Assembly: GCA_039923755.1 (NCBI GenBank)
Contig: JBDTCD010000031.1
Coordinates: 1 to 5,961 of the forward strand
DNA length: 5,961 nt
Origin: Terrimesophilobacter sp039923755
GTDB lineage: Bacteria > Actinomycetota > Actinomycetes > Actinomycetales > Microbacteriaceae
Direction: 5' to 3'
Below the pieces are notes generated by a model that did no database searches, had not been told where the DNA came from, and saw nothing but the letters and a program-made list of their open reading frames with translations. The position numbers were made by a program, and so were the translations under genes. Positions within the stretch are counted from its first letter, which is position 1, and every line of letters starts with the position of its first letter. Positions 5,377-5,961 of this stretch are shown in pieces.

Positions 5377-5739
5377 ATGTCTGACACGACCACAGTCGAG
5401 ACCGAAACACCAACTCACGGTGTCTCCTTGACGAGCACGGCAGCGCAGAAAGTGCGCACGTTGTGCGAACAGGAGGGCAGGGATGACCTGCGCCTTCGCG
5501 TGGCCGTTCAGCCCGGCGGATGCTCTGGCCTGATCTACCAGCTTTACTTTGATGAGCGGCTTCTTGATGGCGACAGCACGGTCGATTTCGAGGGCGTCGA
5601 AGTGGTTGTCGACAAAATGAGTGTTCCGTACCTTGACGGTGCCACGATCGACTTCGAGGACACCATCCAGAAGCAGGGTTTCACGATTGACAACCCGAAC
5701 GCCGGCGGTAGTTGCGCCTGCGGCGACTCATTTCACTAG
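5377..5739 (+). CDS. erpA: A-type iron-sulfur cluster carrier/insertion protein (ErpA-like)
   Basis: A-type carriers hold an Fe-S cluster received from the SUF machinery and pass it to client enzymes. The 120-aa protein has the HesB/IscA fold signature: LTSTAAQKVRTL (18-29), LRLRVAVQPGGCSGLIYQLYF (38-58) and the C-terminal GGSCACGDSF (110-119). The three cluster-ligand cysteines are present as Cys49, Cys113 and Cys115. The first 15 residues are a variable, acidic and Thr-rich extension. Placement immediately before ctaC resembles other actinobacteria, where an IscA/ErpA homologue lies close to the cytochrome oxidase genes; clients may include respiratory Fe-S proteins, which is inference. ErpA and IscA cannot be separated with certainty by motifs, so the symbol follows common actinobacterial usage. 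The gene has a strong ribosome binding site and is followed by a probable terminator. Confidence 0.92.
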   Translation: MSDTTTVETETPTHGVSLTSTAAQKVRTLCEQEGRDDLRLRVAVQPGGCSGLIYQLYFDERLLDGDSTVDFEGVEVVVDKMSVPYLDGATIDFEDTIQKQGFTIDNPNAGGSCACGDSFH

Positions 5740-5765
5740 GCTTTTAGCCGTTTTTCGCCGTTTTT
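5721..5765 (+). terminator. Probable two-tier terminator after erpA
   Basis: An inner hairpin GGCT-TTT-AGCC (5739-5749) begins at the last base of the erpA stop codon and is followed by five T within two bases (5751-5755). An outer stem can form between CGGCGA (5721-5726, inside erpA) and TCGCCG (5755-5760), directly followed by another five T (5761-5765). The two arrangements place a T-run after each stem, and GCCGTTTTT occurs twice with a 10-bp period. The inner stem is only 4 bp, so strength is uncertain. Confidence 0.45.
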
Positions 5766-5792
5766 GGGGATGGTAAGGCGCGTCCTTCAGAG

Positions 5793-5816
5793 TAGGCTGG
5801 AACCGTTCAATAGACT
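5793..5816 (+). promoter_or_regulatory. Probable ctaC promoter region with two -10 candidates
   Basis: TAGGCT at 5793-5798 and TAGACT at 5811-5816 both fit TAnnnT. They would give leaders of about 49 and 31 nt before the GTG at 5854. Neither has a convincing -35. The region lies just downstream of the erpA terminator, which supports independent transcription of the cytochrome oxidase genes. The intergenic stretch 5740-5853 holds nothing else beyond the terminator and a short AAGG/CCTT inverted repeat at 5775-5787. Confidence 0.45.
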
Positions 5817-5841
5817 GCCACTGTCAGTTTCCGCGTCATCC

Positions 5842-5847
5842 GAGAGG
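5842..5847 (+). promoter_or_regulatory. Ribosome binding site of ctaC
   Basis: GAGAGG lies 6 nt before the GTG at 5854. It fixes this GTG as the start of a lipoprotein signal peptide. Confidence 0.6.
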
Positions 5848-5853
5848 TCCCCA

Positions 5854-5961
5854 GTGCGTTCTCCTCGCCGTCTCCGATGGATTACCATCCCGGTCGCCCT
5901 AGGGCTTGCCATTGCACTTGCCGGTTGCACGCAAACGCAACTTCGGGGATTCCTTCCCGGC
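5854..5961 (+). CDS. ctaC: Cytochrome c oxidase subunit II, N-terminal signal region (partial)
   Basis: Only the first 36 codons are in the window; the frame is open to its end. The peptide starts MRSPRRLRW, continues with a hydrophobic stretch (about 10-22, ITIPVALGLAIAL) and reaches the lipobox LAGC with Cys25, followed by TQTQLRGFLPG. This is a lipoprotein (signal peptidase II) leader, and a QL(R/N)GFLPG-like segment after the cysteine is typical of actinobacterial CtaC, the membrane-bound oxidase subunit that carries the CuA site and accepts electrons from cytochrome c. Start and frame are supported by the GAGAGG site. The position after erpA fits; ctaD would be expected next. The CuA ligands lie outside the window, so another lipoprotein remains possible. 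Confidence 0.75.
   Translation, partial: MRSPRRLRWITIPVALGLAIALAGCTQTQLRGFLPG

Noticed and set aside
5740..5853. Riboswitch or small RNA in the erpA-ctaC gap
   Set aside because: The only structures seen are the terminator hairpins and a 4-bp AAGG/CCTT inverted repeat; no known riboswitch core is recognisable.
1..5961. Mobile element, prophage, defence or toxin-antitoxin cluster
   Set aside because: All strand-supported genes are housekeeping families with uniform composition; no transposase, integrase, terminal inverted repeats or target duplications were seen.

Overview
This is a stretch of GC-rich (roughly 60 % by eye) chromosomal core DNA from an actinobacterium. The gene content and protein details point to the Micrococcales, most likely Microbacteriaceae: a DUF3043 membrane protein, a CtaC subunit made as a lipoprotein, an A-type Fe-S carrier directly upstream of ctaC, and promoters whose -10 hexamers are of the TAGGCT/TAnnnT kind. 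The family assignment is inference from protein similarity remembered, not from a search.

Layout, left to right: the last 75 codons of dnaE (replicative DNA polymerase III alpha subunit); hisD (histidinol dehydrogenase, last two steps of histidine synthesis); nrdR (ATP/dATP-sensing repressor of ribonucleotide reductase genes) with an unusual C-terminal tail made of 18-bp tandem repeats; pyrD (class 2, quinone-linked dihydroorotate dehydrogenase); a DUF3043 two-helix membrane protein gene on the minus strand whose 3' end overlaps pyrD by 26 bp; an M20 metallo-dipeptidase gene diverging from it across about 40 bp; an erpA-like A-type iron-sulfur carrier gene; and the first 36 codons of ctaC (cytochrome c oxidase subunit II), cut by the window end. 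There is no non-coding stretch longer than about 115 bp, and I see no rRNA, tRNA, insertion sequence, CRISPR array or prophage.

The genes serve separate housekeeping tasks (replication, histidine, dNTP balance, pyrimidines, peptide turnover, Fe-S maturation, respiration). Two weak functional links exist: PyrD passes electrons to the quinone pool that feeds the oxidase containing CtaC, and ErpA-type carriers mature Fe-S proteins of the same respiratory chain. The individual promoters suggest mostly single-gene transcription units rather than one operon.

No previously undescribed system is visible. The items most worth a second look are regulatory or small-scale: (i) four of the genes (hisD, nrdR, pyrD, M20) have a TAnnnT -10 hexamer only 7-11 nt before the start codon and no Shine-Dalgarno, the signature of leaderless mRNAs, whereas DUF3043, erpA and ctaC have clear ribosome binding sites; (ii) the in-frame hexapeptide repeat tail on NrdR; (iii) overlapping, oppositely oriented -10 elements between DUF3043 and the M20 gene; (iv) the convergent coding overlap of pyrD and DUF3043; (v) a CACTG-GA-CAGTG near-palindrome on the erpA promoter; and (vi) a perfect hairpin beginning at the dnaE stop codon.
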